Source: Frankiales bacterium (GTDB taxonomy: Bacteria > Actinomycetota > Actinomycetes > Mycobacteriales > SCTD01). From it: DNA of 13,929 bases. Each line of letters begins with the position of its first letter. Within the stretch, counting starts at the first letter, position 1. The notes beneath the pieces were generated by a model that was not told the DNA's origin, ran no database searches, and saw nothing but the letters and a program-made list of their open reading frames with translations. The stretch is from positions 1 through 13,929 of the forward strand of contig JAOPWW010000480.1 of the NCBI GenBank assembly GCA_025965495.1. Reading direction: 5' to 3'. A program made the translations under genes and the position numbers. Shown here one piece after another: positions 6,591 through 13,027 of this stretch.

Positions 6591-7327
6591 CCCCGGCGAC
6601 CCTCGGCGACGTCGCGACCCGGCTGCTCGCGCACTACGGCGAGGAGCCGTGGTGGTGGCCCGTCCTGCTGCCCGACCTGCCCCGCGCGGACGAGCTGCTG
6701 CTCGGCGCCGTCCTGTGCCAGCAGTCCCGGTGGGAGCGGGTCGAGCAGGCGCTGCTGCGCCTGGACGCCGCCGGCCTGAGCACCTGGGAGGCCCTCGCCG
6801 CCGCCGACCCGGCCGTCCTGCAGCCGCTGCTGGTCGGCGTGGCCTACCCCCCGACCCGGGCGCGCCTGCTGCCGCGCCTGGCCGCCGCCGTCCTGGCCGC
6901 CGGGGGACTGCCGACGGTGCTCGCCGCCCCCGACGCCCGCGCGCGGCTGCTTGCCCTGCCCCAGGTGGGGCCCGAGACGGCCGACACCCTGCTCGCGTTC
7001 GCCGCCGGGCAGCACGTCCCGGTCGTCGACGCCTACCTGCGCCGGGTCCTCGGCCGCCTCGGCCTGGTCGACCCGGCCGCCTCCTACGCCGCCGTCCGGG
7101 AGGACCTCGCCGGGCAGGACACCGGCGGGGTCTCCTGGGAGGTGCTGCACGCGCTCGTCGTCGAGCACGGCATCCACCACTGCCTGACCCGGACCCCGCT
7201 GTGTCGCGGGAGCGGTCACCCCAAGCGCGACTACGCCGAGCCCCGCAAGTGCGTCGAGCACTGCAGGACCTGCACGGCCTGCCCCCTGCTGGAGGTGTGC
7301 CCGACCGGAGCCAGTGGGCAGGGCTGA
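6575..7327 (+). CDS. HhH-GPD base-excision DNA glycosylase, COG2231 (MagIII/endonuclease III-like) type with Fe-S motif
   Basis: The protein resembles the endonuclease III superfamily branch that includes H. pylori MagIII. An N-terminal helix LGAVLCQQSRWERVEQALLR matches the AVLTQNTxWxNVEKAL pattern of that branch. The helix-hairpin-helix is LPQVGPETA (128-136), and the catalytic aspartate is Asp152 in VVDAYLRRVLGRLG. The position of the lyase lysine of endonuclease III is Glu134, so a monofunctional glycosylase is expected, most likely for alkylated purines (inference). Four cysteines, 226, 233, 236 and 242, fit C-X6-C-X2-C-X5-C for a [4Fe-4S] cluster; Cys203, 210 and 230 are extra. Numbering uses the GTG at 6575 (250 aa), the last canonical start before the fold. 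GTGs at 6515 and 6545, or a CTG at 6479 overlapping the previous stop, would add Thr-rich repeats. The next gene starts three bases after the stop. Confidence 0.85.
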   Translation: MPTTRTPATLGDVATRLLAHYGEEPWWWPVLLPDLPRADELLLGAVLCQQSRWERVEQALLRLDAAGLSTWEALAAADPAVLQPLLVGVAYPPTRARLLPRLAAAVLAAGGLPTVLAAPDARARLLALPQVGPETADTLLAFAAGQHVPVVDAYLRRVLGRLGLVDPAASYAAVREDLAGQDTGGVSWEVLHALVVEHGIHHCLTRTPLCRGSGHPKRDYAEPRKCVEHCRTCTACPLLEVCPTGASGQG

Positions 7328-7330
7328 GAC

Positions 7331-8710
7331 GTGGACACCTTCGACGTCGTCATCCTGGGGGCCGGCTCGGCCGGCGAGAGCATCGCGACGGCGCTGGCGG
7401 AGGCCGGCCGGTCGGTCGCCCTGGTCGAGGCCCTGCGCGTGGGGGGCGAGTGCCCGTACGTGGCGTGCATGCCGAGCAAGGCGGTCCTGCGCAGCGCCGA
7501 GGCCCGGCACGACGCGCAGCGGCTCGTCGACCTCGGCGGGGCCTCGTCCCGGCCGGCTCTCGACGACGACGACCTCGCCTTCCGGCAGGCGGTGCAGCGG
7601 CGCGACGAGGTCGCCGAGCACCGCGACGACGCCGGCGCCGCCGGGGAGCTGGAGGAGGCGGGCGTCGTGCTGGTCCGCGGCCGGGGGAGGGTCGTCCGGG
7701 ACGGCGTCGTGGCGGTCGAGGGCCGGGAGCTCGCGTACACCGACCTGGTGGTGGCGACGGGGAGCACCGCCGTCGTCCCCGACCTCCCCGGGCTGGACGA
7801 CGTCCCGACCTGGACCAGCGACGAGGCGCTGTCGGCGCAGGACCGGCCGGCGAGCCTGCTGGTGCTGGGCGGGGGAGCGGTCGGCGTCGAGCAGGCGCAG
7901 TCGTTCGCCCGCTTCGGCACCCGGGTGGTCCTGGTCGACCCCGGCGAGCACCTGCTCGGCAAGGAGGAGCCCAGCGTGGCCGCCCTGCTGGCGGACGCCC
8001 TGCGCGCCGACGGCGTCGACGTGCGGCTGGGCGTCAGCGCGGAGCGGTTCGAGCCCGGCGCGGACGGCGGCGCGCGGGTGCACCTGTCCGACGACGGCGT
8101 TCTCGACGTCGCCCGGGTGCTCACCGCCACCGGACGGCGGCCGACGACCGAGGGGCTGGGGCTCGAGGTGCTCGGCGTCGAGGTCGACGGGCCGCTCCCC
8201 ACCGACGACCACTGTCGGGTCGAGGGCCAGCAGCACGTGTGGGCGGCCGGCGACGTCACCGGCACCGCGCCCTACACGCACACCGCCAACTACCAGGCGC
8301 GGGTCGTCACCGAGAACCTGCTCGGCGGGGACCGGACGGCCGACTACCGGGCGGTCCCGCGCGCGGTCTACACCTCGCCGGCGGTCGCCAGCGTCGGCAT
8401 GGACGAGGCCACCGCCCGGGACGCCGGCATCGACGCGATCACCGCCGTCATGGACCTCGGTGAGGTCGCCCGGGCCGCGACCGAGGGCGCGGGCGGGGGC
8501 CGGCTGGTCCTCACCGCCGACCGCGGCAGGGGCGTGCTGGTCGGGGCCTCGGCGATCGGGCCGCGGGCGGACGAGTGGCTGTCGGAGGCCGTCCTGGCCG
8601 TCCGCGCGCAGGTCCCCCTGTCCGTGCTGACCGACGTCGTCCATGCCTTCCCGACCTTCGGGGAGGCCTACGAGCCGCCCCTGCGGGAGCTGGCGGAGCG
8701 GTGCCGGTGA
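7331..8710 (+). CDS. FAD-dependent pyridine nucleotide-disulfide oxidoreductase homologue
   Basis: The 459-aa protein has the class I flavoprotein disulfide reductase layout (lipoamide dehydrogenase, glutathione and mercuric reductase). The FAD motif is ILGAGSAGES (8-17). A redox CX4C pair, Cys41 and Cys46, lies in GGECPYVACMPSK. The NAD(P) motif is LGGGAVGVE (179-187), and the second FAD contact is WAAGDVTG (304-311). A dimerisation domain with VYTSPAVASVG follows from about 343. In the C-terminal active-site loop the usual HxHPTxxE reads HAFPTFGE (438-445), so Phe440 replaces the catalytic His while Glu445 is kept. The electron acceptor is unknown and may not be a normal disulfide substrate. 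The GTG at 7331 is three bases after the glycosylase stop, so the two are likely co-translated. Confidence 0.88.
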   Translation: MDTFDVVILGAGSAGESIATALAEAGRSVALVEALRVGGECPYVACMPSKAVLRSAEARHDAQRLVDLGGASSRPALDDDDLAFRQAVQRRDEVAEHRDDAGAAGELEEAGVVLVRGRGRVVRDGVVAVEGRELAYTDLVVATGSTAVVPDLPGLDDVPTWTSDEALSAQDRPASLLVLGGGAVGVEQAQSFARFGTRVVLVDPGEHLLGKEEPSVAALLADALRADGVDVRLGVSAERFEPGADGGARVHLSDDGVLDVARVLTATGRRPTTEGLGLEVLGVEVDGPLPTDDHCRVEGQQHVWAAGDVTGTAPYTHTANYQARVVTENLLGGDRTADYRAVPRAVYTSPAVASVGMDEATARDAGIDAITAVMDLGEVARAATEGAGGGRLVLTADRGRGVLVGASAIGPRADEWLSEAVLAVRAQVPLSVLTDVVHAFPTFGEAYEPPLRELAERCR

Positions 8711-8772
8711 TCGCCGGCGTCGGCGCGCTGACGCAGCCGGGCGTGCTGTCCTGGCTAGGGTGCCGCGCATGA
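8707..8772 (+). CDS. Possible 21-codon coupling or leader ORF between the oxidoreductase and ddl
   Basis: A GTG at 8707 overlaps the oxidoreductase stop (GTGA). The frame stays open for 21 codons and ends at a TGA (8770-8772) that overlaps the ddl ATG (ATGA, 8769-8772). Both junctions are exact 4-base overlaps, so translation of this mini-ORF could carry ribosomes from the oxidoreductase gene into ddl. The encoded peptide has no motif I recognise. It may be pure chance, and the promoter-like sequence inside it argues for another role for this gap. Confidence 0.2.
   Translation: MIAGVGALTQPGVLSWLGCRA
8756..8761 (+). promoter_or_regulatory. -10-like TAGGGT seven bases before the ddl ATG
   Basis: TAGGGT matches the actinobacterial TAnnnT -10 consensus and lies seven bases before the A of the ddl ATG. 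That is the spacing expected if transcription starts at the initiation codon itself, giving a leaderless mRNA. No good -35 box stands at 16-18 bases; CTGACG at 8728-8733 is too far. The AGGG at 8757-8760 could alternatively be a ribosome site on a longer transcript. Confidence 0.4.
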
Positions 8773-9842
8773 CGAGGACCCGGGTGGCCGTCCTGTTCGG
8801 CGGTCAGAGCACCGAGCACGCGATCTCGTGCGTCTCCGCCGGCAGCGTCCTCGCCGCCCTGGACCGCGAGCGCTACGACGTCGTCGCGATCGGCATCACG
8901 CCGCAGGGCCGGTGGGTGCTCGCGCCCGACGACCCCTCGCAGCTGACCATCTCCGGCCGCGAGCTCCCCTCGGTCAAGGACGGGCCGGCGGTCGCGCTGC
9001 CCGGTGACCCCACGGTCGGCCTGGTGCCCCTGGAGGACGGCGCCGCCCTGCTCGGTGCGGTCGACGTCGTCTTCCCGGTCCTGCACGGGCCCTACGGCGA
9101 GGACGGCACCGTCCAGGGGCTGCTCGAGATGGCCGGGGTGCCCTACGTCGGCAGCGGCGTGCTCGCCAGCGCCGCCGCCATGGACAAGGCCGTGGCGAAG
9201 GTGCTCCTGCGCGAGGAGGGCCTCGCGGTCGCCCCGTCGGTGCAGGTGCGGTCGGGGGAGCCGGTCGACCGCGAGGCCGTCCTGGCCCTCGGGCTCCCGG
9301 TGTTCGTGAAGCCGGCCCGGGGCGGGTCCAGCATCGGCATCACCCGCGTCACGGACCTCGCCGGCCTCGACGCCGCCCTGGAGGTCGCGTTCGCCTCCGA
9401 CCCCAAGGTGCTGGTGGAGGCCGCCGTCGTCGGGCGCGAGGTCGAGTGCGGGGTGCTGGAGACGGCCGACGGCCCGCGGGCGAGCCTGCCGGCCGAGGTG
9501 CGGGTCGTCGGCGACTACGACTTCTACGACTTCGAGGCCAAGTACCTCGACGCCGCCACCGAGCTGACCGTCCCGGCGGAGCTCCCGGACGGCGTGACCG
9601 AGGCCCTGCAGACGGCGGCGGTCCGGGCCTACCGGGCGCTGGGCTGCGAGGGCCTGGCCCGGGTGGACTTCTTCGTCGGCGACGACGGCGCCCTGACCGT
9701 CAACGAGGTCAACACCATGCCGGGGTTCACGAGCACCTCGATGTTCCCCCGCATGTGGGCGGCGTCCGGGGTGGCCTACCCCGAGCTGGTCGACGCGCTG
9801 GTGCAGGCGGCCCTGCGGCGGCGGCCCGGACTGCTCCGGTAG
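8769..9842 (+). CDS. ddl: D-alanine--D-alanine ligase
   Basis: Ddl joins two D-alanines with ATP for the peptidoglycan pentapeptide. The 357-aa protein is full length with ATP-grasp motifs: the N-terminal VLFGGQSTEHAIS (8-20), AAAMDKAVAK near 137-146, the ATP loop VKPARGGSSIGI, GREVECGVL, and the metal-binding C-terminal segment ARVDFFV followed by VNEVNTMPGFTSTSMFP. The omega-loop reads FEAKY with the Tyr typical of D-Ala-D-Ala rather than D-Ala-D-Lac enzymes, so ordinary vancomycin-sensitive precursors are expected (inference). The ATG at 8769 is preferred; an in-frame GTG nine bases upstream adds only three residues. The gene is convergent with the DUF3515 gene, with a five-base gap between the two stops. 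Confidence 0.96.
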   Translation: MTRTRVAVLFGGQSTEHAISCVSAGSVLAALDRERYDVVAIGITPQGRWVLAPDDPSQLTISGRELPSVKDGPAVALPGDPTVGLVPLEDGAALLGAVDVVFPVLHGPYGEDGTVQGLLEMAGVPYVGSGVLASAAAMDKAVAKVLLREEGLAVAPSVQVRSGEPVDREAVLALGLPVFVKPARGGSSIGITRVTDLAGLDAALEVAFASDPKVLVEAAVVGREVECGVLETADGPRASLPAEVRVVGDYDFYDFEAKYLDAATELTVPAELPDGVTEALQTAAVRAYRALGCEGLARVDFFVGDDGALTVNEVNTMPGFTSTSMFPRMWAASGVAYPELVDALVQAALRRRPGLLR

Positions 9843-9847
9843 GGCAC

Positions 9848-10354
9848 TCAGCTCCCGGGCGCGGGGGACGGCGTCGGGAGCGCGCGCAGCGGCCCGGTGA
9901 GGTCGACGAGGACCTGGCCGTCGTAGACGTCCGGCACCGTGACGGCGACCGTCACCGAGCGGTCGCTCGTGGTGAAGCGGGTGGCGGCGCCGACGTCGTG
10001 GGTGGTGAAGGCGACCAGCGGGCCGTCGTCGTTGGGGCCGACCTCGATCGGCGGCTCCGGCCGCGTGGGCCGCGCGACGCCGCACTCCAGCGTGACGGCG
10101 GGGTCACCCCAGGCCGCGGTGCGCAGCGGGTCGCCGAGCACCTTGCGGCGCTTGAGGCCCTCGCCGATCTCCTCCGGCAGCGCCCGGAGCAGGGCGCCGC
10201 ACGAGGACACGACCTCGACGGCGGTCGACGTCGGGACCGGGACCGCGACCGGCGCGGTGGCGCGGGGCACGGGTGCGGGACCGCTCGAGGTGCAGCCCAC
10301 GAGCAGGAGCAGGGGCAGGGCTGCGAGCAGCCCGCGGGGAGACAGCTGTCTCAG
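9848..10354 (-). CDS. DUF3515 family lipoprotein, probable CTG start
   Basis: The frame encodes an actinobacterial DUF3515 protein of unknown function. A hydrophobic signal LLAALPLLLLVGC ends in a lipobox (LVGC), so the mature protein is predicted to be lipid-anchored outside the membrane. A Pro/Thr/Val linker follows, then CGALLRALPEEI and the family hallmark AWGDPAVTLECGV. No ATG, GTG or TTG lies at a sensible position: the only ATG in the frame is far upstream inside the RAM-domain gene, and the first GTG falls within the signal. CTG at 10354 overlaps the RAM gene stop (CTGA, 10351-10354) and gives 168 aa with an Arg-containing N-region, the best fit. Another CTG at 10345 would also keep the signal. 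The gene appears intact otherwise, and translational coupling to the RAM-domain gene is inferred. Confidence 0.8.
   Translation of the reverse strand: MRQLSPRGLLAALPLLLLVGCTSSGPAPVPRATAPVAVPVPTSTAVEVVSSCGALLRALPEEIGEGLKRRKVLGDPLRTAAWGDPAVTLECGVARPTRPEPPIEVGPNDDGPLVAFTTHDVGAATRFTTSDRSVTVAVTVPDVYDGQVLVDLTGPLRALPTPSPAPGS
9851..9881. terminator. Possible hairpin at the ddl / DUF3515 convergent ends
   Basis: GCTCCCG (9851-9857) and CGGGAGC (9875-9881) form a 7-bp inverted repeat with a 17-base loop, just beyond the ddl stop and inside the last codons of the DUF3515 gene. No U-tract follows. The five-base gap leaves no other room for a terminator, but the large loop makes this a weak call. Confidence 0.25.
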
Positions 10355-10584
10355 AGGTGGACGACGGGGCAGGTGAGCGTGCGGGTGATGCCGTCCACGC
10401 CCTGGATGCCCTCGACGACGAGCCGTCCGAGCTCGTCCATGGAGTCGGCCTCGAGGCGCACGATCACGTCGTACGGACCCGTGACGTCCTCGCTCTGGGC
10501 GACGCCGGCGAGACCGCCGATGGCGGCCGCCACGGCCGCGGCCTTGCCGACCTCGGTCTGGATGAGGATGTACGCCTGGACCAC
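10351..10584 (-). CDS. Stand-alone Lrp/AsnC ligand-binding (RAM) domain protein
   Basis: The 77-aa product is a single RAM domain (alpha/beta sandwich) without the helix-turn-helix of full Lrp/AsnC regulators. It shows the usual run of VQAYILIQTEVGKAAAVA, then VTGPYDVIVRLEADSMDELGRLV, and finally the closing strand ITRTLTCPVV. Such stand-alone RAM proteins form oligomeric rings and can bind amino acids or modulate partner regulators; the ligand here is unknown. The GTG at 10584 is preceded by GAGAGGGGA with a ten-base spacer. The 3' end overlaps the DUF3515 start by four bases, and the divergent thiL starts 38 bases away, so the two promoters must be very compact. Confidence 0.9.
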   Translation of the reverse strand: MVQAYILIQTEVGKAAAVAAAIGGLAGVAQSEDVTGPYDVIVRLEADSMDELGRLVVEGIQGVDGITRTLTCPVVHL

Positions 10585-10622
10585 GAGGACCGGGTCCCCT
10601 CTCGAGCTGGACGGGGTGAGAC

Positions 10623-11555
10623 GTGGCGGACGCTACCGCAGGCGCCACCGCACGATCGCTGGGCGAGGACGCCCTCGTCGCCCGGGTGCTGGCGCGCCTG
10701 TCCGCCGGTCCTCAGGTGCTGCTCGGACCCGGCGACGACGCCGCCGTCGTGGCCGCACCGGACGGCCGGGTCGTCGCCACCACCGACCTCGCCGTCGACG
10801 GCGTCCACTTCCGCCGCGACTGGTGCAGCGCCTACGACGTCGGACGCAAGACCGCCGCGGCGAACCTCGCCGACGTCATGGCGATGGGCGGCACGGCGAC
10901 GGCCCTGCTGGTCGGTCTGGTCGCCCCGCCGGACCTGCCCGCGGTCTGGGCCGACGGCCTGGCGGACGGCCTGCGGGACGAGGCGGCGCTGGTCGGGGCC
11001 TCCGTCGTCGGCGGGGACACCGTGCGCGGCGAGCTGCTGGTCGTCAGCGTCACCGCGCTGGGCGACCTCGCCGGCCGCCGACCGGTCCTGCGGTCGGGAG
11101 CCGGCCCCGGGGACGTCGTCGTCGTGTCGCCCGGGCTCGGCGGGTCCGGGGCCGGGCTGCGGGCGCTGCAGGACGGCGTGCGGTCCGGACCGGTGGTGGA
11201 GCGCCACCTGTGCCCGACCCCGCCGTACGCCCTCGGGCCCGCGCTCGCCGAGCTCGGGGCGACCGCGATGTGCGACCTGTCCGACGGGCTCCTGGTCGAC
11301 CTCGGGCGGCTGTGCGCAGCCAGCCGGGTCGGGGTGGAGCTCGACGCCGCGGCCCTGCCGCTCGCCCCTGCCGCGACCCGTGACGACGGCCTGCACGGCG
11401 GGGAGGACCACGGGGTGCTGGCGACCGTCCCGCTCGGCCTGCTCGCGCAGGCGGAGGAGCTGGGGCTCACCGGGGTCGGCCGGGTCCGCGAGGGCAGCGG
11501 TGTCGTCGACCTGGACGGCCGGCCCTTCCCCGAGGGCGGCTGGCGGCACTACTAG
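10623..11555 (+). CDS. thiL: Thiamine-monophosphate kinase
   Basis: ThiL phosphorylates thiamine monophosphate to the active cofactor thiamine diphosphate. The 310-aa protein shows the AIR-synthase-like ThiL fold with its metal- and ATP-binding acidic motifs: GPGDDAAVV (35-43), TTDLAVDGVHF (53-63), KTAAANLADVMAMGG (76-90), VVGGDTV (128-134), DLSDGL (218-223) and GGEDHGVL (259-266). The last is usually GGEDYEL, so His263 replaces Tyr and Gly264 replaces Glu. The C-terminus GGWRHY matches the usual GWDHF-type end. The GTG at 10623 follows GGGGTGAG with suitable spacing. No other thiamine gene is in the window. The gene ends against RNase Z with interleaved stop codons. Confidence 0.95.
   Translation: MADATAGATARSLGEDALVARVLARLSAGPQVLLGPGDDAAVVAAPDGRVVATTDLAVDGVHFRRDWCSAYDVGRKTAAANLADVMAMGGTATALLVGLVAPPDLPAVWADGLADGLRDEAALVGASVVGGDTVRGELLVVSVTALGDLAGRRPVLRSGAGPGDVVVVSPGLGGSGAGLRALQDGVRSGPVVERHLCPTPPYALGPALAELGATAMCDLSDGLLVDLGRLCAASRVGVELDAAALPLAPAATRDDGLHGGEDHGVLATVPLGLLAQAEELGLTGVGRVREGSGVVDLDGRPFPEGGWRHY
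11552..11555. other. CTAG palindrome supplying the stop codons of both thiL and rnz
   Basis: The plus-strand TAG at 11553-11555 ends thiL, and the minus-strand TAG read from 11554 to 11552 ends the RNase Z gene. The four-base palindrome CTAG therefore terminates both convergent genes, whose coding regions interlock with no intergenic space. A terminator for either transcript must lie inside the other gene. Confidence 0.95.
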
Positions 11556-12472
11556 GGCAGGCGCGGCGGCAGTGCGACCACGTCGAGGTCGGACGCCACG
11601 ACGACGTCCGGGTGCTCCTCGGACGCCTCCCGCAGGTGCCCCTCCAGCGACGGGTACCGCTGCGAGAGGTGGACCAGCACGACGCGTCGCGCACCGGCCT
11701 CGCGGCCCAGGCGGGCCGCCTGCCGGGCGGTGAGGTGGCGGTGCGCCTCGGCCAGGCCTTCGTCGGCGTCGAGGTAGGTCGCCTCGACCACGAGCAGGTC
11801 GACGCCGGCCGCCAGGGCACGGGCTCCGTCACCGAGGGCGGTGTCCATGACGACGGCGACGCTGCGCCCGGGCCGCAGCGCGCTGACGTCCTCCAGCACG
11901 ACGCCGGCCACGGTCTCGCCCCGCTGCAGCCGCCCGACGTCGGGCCCGGCCACGCCCGCCTGGGCGAGCCGCTCCGGGAGCAGCCGCCGGCCGTCGTCCT
12001 CGACGACGCGGTAGCCCACGGTCGGCACGCGGTGAGCGAGCGGCGCGGTCTCCACCCGCCAGCCCGGGCCCTGCAGCACGACGTCGGGCCGGTCCTCGGC
12101 GGCCGGTCGCCACTGCAGGGCGAACGGCGCGCCGCCGGCGAGGGCGAAGTCGGTGAGCAGCTGCAGCCGGGGAACGGCCGAGGCCGGGCAGGCCAGCGGG
12201 ACCGGTGCCGTCCGGCCGTCCAGGACCATGCGCGCGAGGACCCCGTGCAGACCCATGCAGTGGTCGCCGTGGGCGTGGGTGACCGCGACGGCGTCGATGC
12301 TGCTGCTGGCGACGCCGGCGTGGACGAGCTGGCGCTGGGTCCCCTCGCCGCAGTCGACGAGCAGCCCGAGCCGTCCCCAGGGACCGTCGAGCCGCACCAG
12401 CACCGACACGTGGTTGCGCGTGCGGGTCGGTGCCTGGCTCGCCGTCCCGAGGACGACGACGTCGGCGGCTAC
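11552..12472 (-). CDS. rnz: Ribonuclease Z (metallo-beta-lactamase fold), non-canonical start
   Basis: RNase Z cuts tRNA precursors at the 3' end of the discriminator base. Metal ligands of the zinc-dependent fold are visible: HAHGDH (66-71), His147 in PLAHRV, Asp210 in VMDTALGD, and His268 in VHLSQRY. DCGEGTQRQL (40-49) and the EATYLDAD loop (230-237) also match the family. The conserved N-terminal strand VVVLGTASQAPTRTRNH begins within a few codons of the upstream gene's stop, yet no ATG, GTG or TTG is present there. Coordinates and numbering assume a GTA codon at 12472 overlapping that stop (GTAG, 12469-12472), giving 306 aa, the usual length. The nearest canonical start, GTG at 12637, adds 55 Arg/Gly/Pro-rich residues read out of frame through the upstream gene and looks artificial. 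Reinitiation, frameshifting or a sequence error are all possible. Confidence 0.85.
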   Translation of the reverse strand, partial: VAADVVVLGTASQAPTRTRNHVSVLVRLDGPWGRLGLLVDCGEGTQRQLVHAGVASSSIDAVAVTHAHGDHCMGLHGVLARMVLDGRTAPVPLACPASAVPRLQLLTDFALAGGAPFALQWRPAAEDRPDVVLQGPGWRVETAPLAHRVPTVGYRVVEDDGRRLLPERLAQAGVAGPDVGRLQRGETVAGVVLEDVSALRPGRSVAVVMDTALGDGARALAAGVDLLVVEATYLDADEGLAEAHRHLTARQAARLGREAGARRVVLVHLSQRYPSLEGHLREASEEHPDVVVASDLDVVALPPRLP

Positions 12473-12645
12473 GCGTCGCCCCGGTCGGCCCGGTCGCGGG
12501 CGTCCTGCTCGGCGGTCCGCTCCCGGGCCTTCTGCAGGGCCGAGGCGGCGTCGGCCTCGCTGTCGTAGGGGCCGAGGCGGTCGCCGGAGCGGCACCCCAC
12601 GCCCTGCTCGACCGTGCTGTGCGTCAGGCAGTACCACCAGCTCAT
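12469..12645 (-). CDS. Conserved small actinobacterial protein (58 aa, WWYCL...DRLGPY)
   Basis: The 58-aa product starts MSWWYCLTHSTVE, followed by GCRSGDRLGPYDSEADAASAL and a charged C-terminal helix. I recognise this pattern (WWYCLKH, GC, DRLGPY, then a helix with spaced alanines) from small uncharacterised actinobacterial proteins, some annotated as SPOR-like. Two cysteines, Cys6 and Cys18, are conserved in that pattern as I recall it. The ATG at 12645 has a good ribosome site, GGGAGG (12654-12659), eight bases upstream. The stop lies in the GTAG overlap with the RNase Z frame, so the two are almost certainly co-translated. The function is unknown; the short charged helix and aromatic N-terminus suggest a small binding or regulatory protein. 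Confidence 0.78.
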   Translation of the reverse strand: MSWWYCLTHSTVEQGVGCRSGDRLGPYDSEADAASALQKARERTAEQDARDRADRGDA

Positions 12646-12676
12646 GGCCCCAGCCTCCCAGACGGCCCCCGACGCG

Positions 12677-12712
12677 GCGAGGCCCGGCCCCCGACGGGGG
12701 ACCGGGCCTCGC
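12677..12712 (-). terminator. Strong GC hairpin downstream of the cold-shock gene
   Basis: GCGAGGCCCGG (12677-12687) pairs with CCGGGCCTCGC (12702-12712), and CCCCC (12688-12692) with GGGGG (12696-12700). The loop is GAC and one A (12701) is bulged, giving a 16-bp stem. It lies about 20 bases past the csp stop (minus strand) and before the next gene starts at 12645. There is no U-tract, as is common in actinobacterial terminators. It should separate csp from the small-protein/rnz unit. Confidence 0.8.
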
Positions 12713-12731
12713 GTCGTGCGACAGGCAGGAC

Positions 12732-12935
12732 TCAGATCGGGCGCACCGCGTCGGCCTGCGGGCCCTTCTGGCCCTGGGTGATCTCGAACTCGACGCGCTG
12801 GCCCTCGTCGAGCGAGCGGTAGCCGTCGGACTGGATCGCGCTGTAGTGGACGAAGACGTCCGCGCCGCCGCCGTCGACGGCGATGAAGCCGAAGCCCTTC
12901 TCGGCGTTGAACCACTTCACTGCGCCCTGTGCCAT
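12732..12935 (-). CDS. csp: Cold-shock protein (CspA family)
   Basis: The 67-aa OB-fold protein binds single-stranded RNA and DNA as a chaperone. It begins MAQGAVKWFNAEKGFGFI, with intact RNP1 (KGFGFI) and RNP2 (VFVHYSAI), followed by YRSLDEGQRVEFEI and a GPQADAVRPI end typical of actinobacterial Csps. The ATG at 12935 has a strong ribosome site, AAGGAGAG (12946-12953), with a ten-base spacer. It is flanked by a strong terminator and a 176-base upstream gap, so it is probably a single-gene transcript. The leader contains candidate regulatory repeats. Its role in cold induction cannot be judged from sequence, since many members are constitutive. Confidence 0.96.
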   Translation of the reverse strand: MAQGAVKWFNAEKGFGFIAVDGGGADVFVHYSAIQSDGYRSLDEGQRVEFEITQGQKGPQADAVRPI

Positions 12936-13027
12936 GTGCGTGTCTCTCTCCTTGCGGGACGGCCCCACGCTCCGCGGGACCGAGTCGTACCGGTCACTCG
13001 AGTCCGAGAGCGTGCGACTGCGCGGGA

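Noticed and set aside
6215..8770. 851-codon minus-strand frame opposite the glycosylase and oxidoreductase genes
   Set aside because: Shadow frame in GC-rich DNA; the opposite strand carries clear catalytic motifs.
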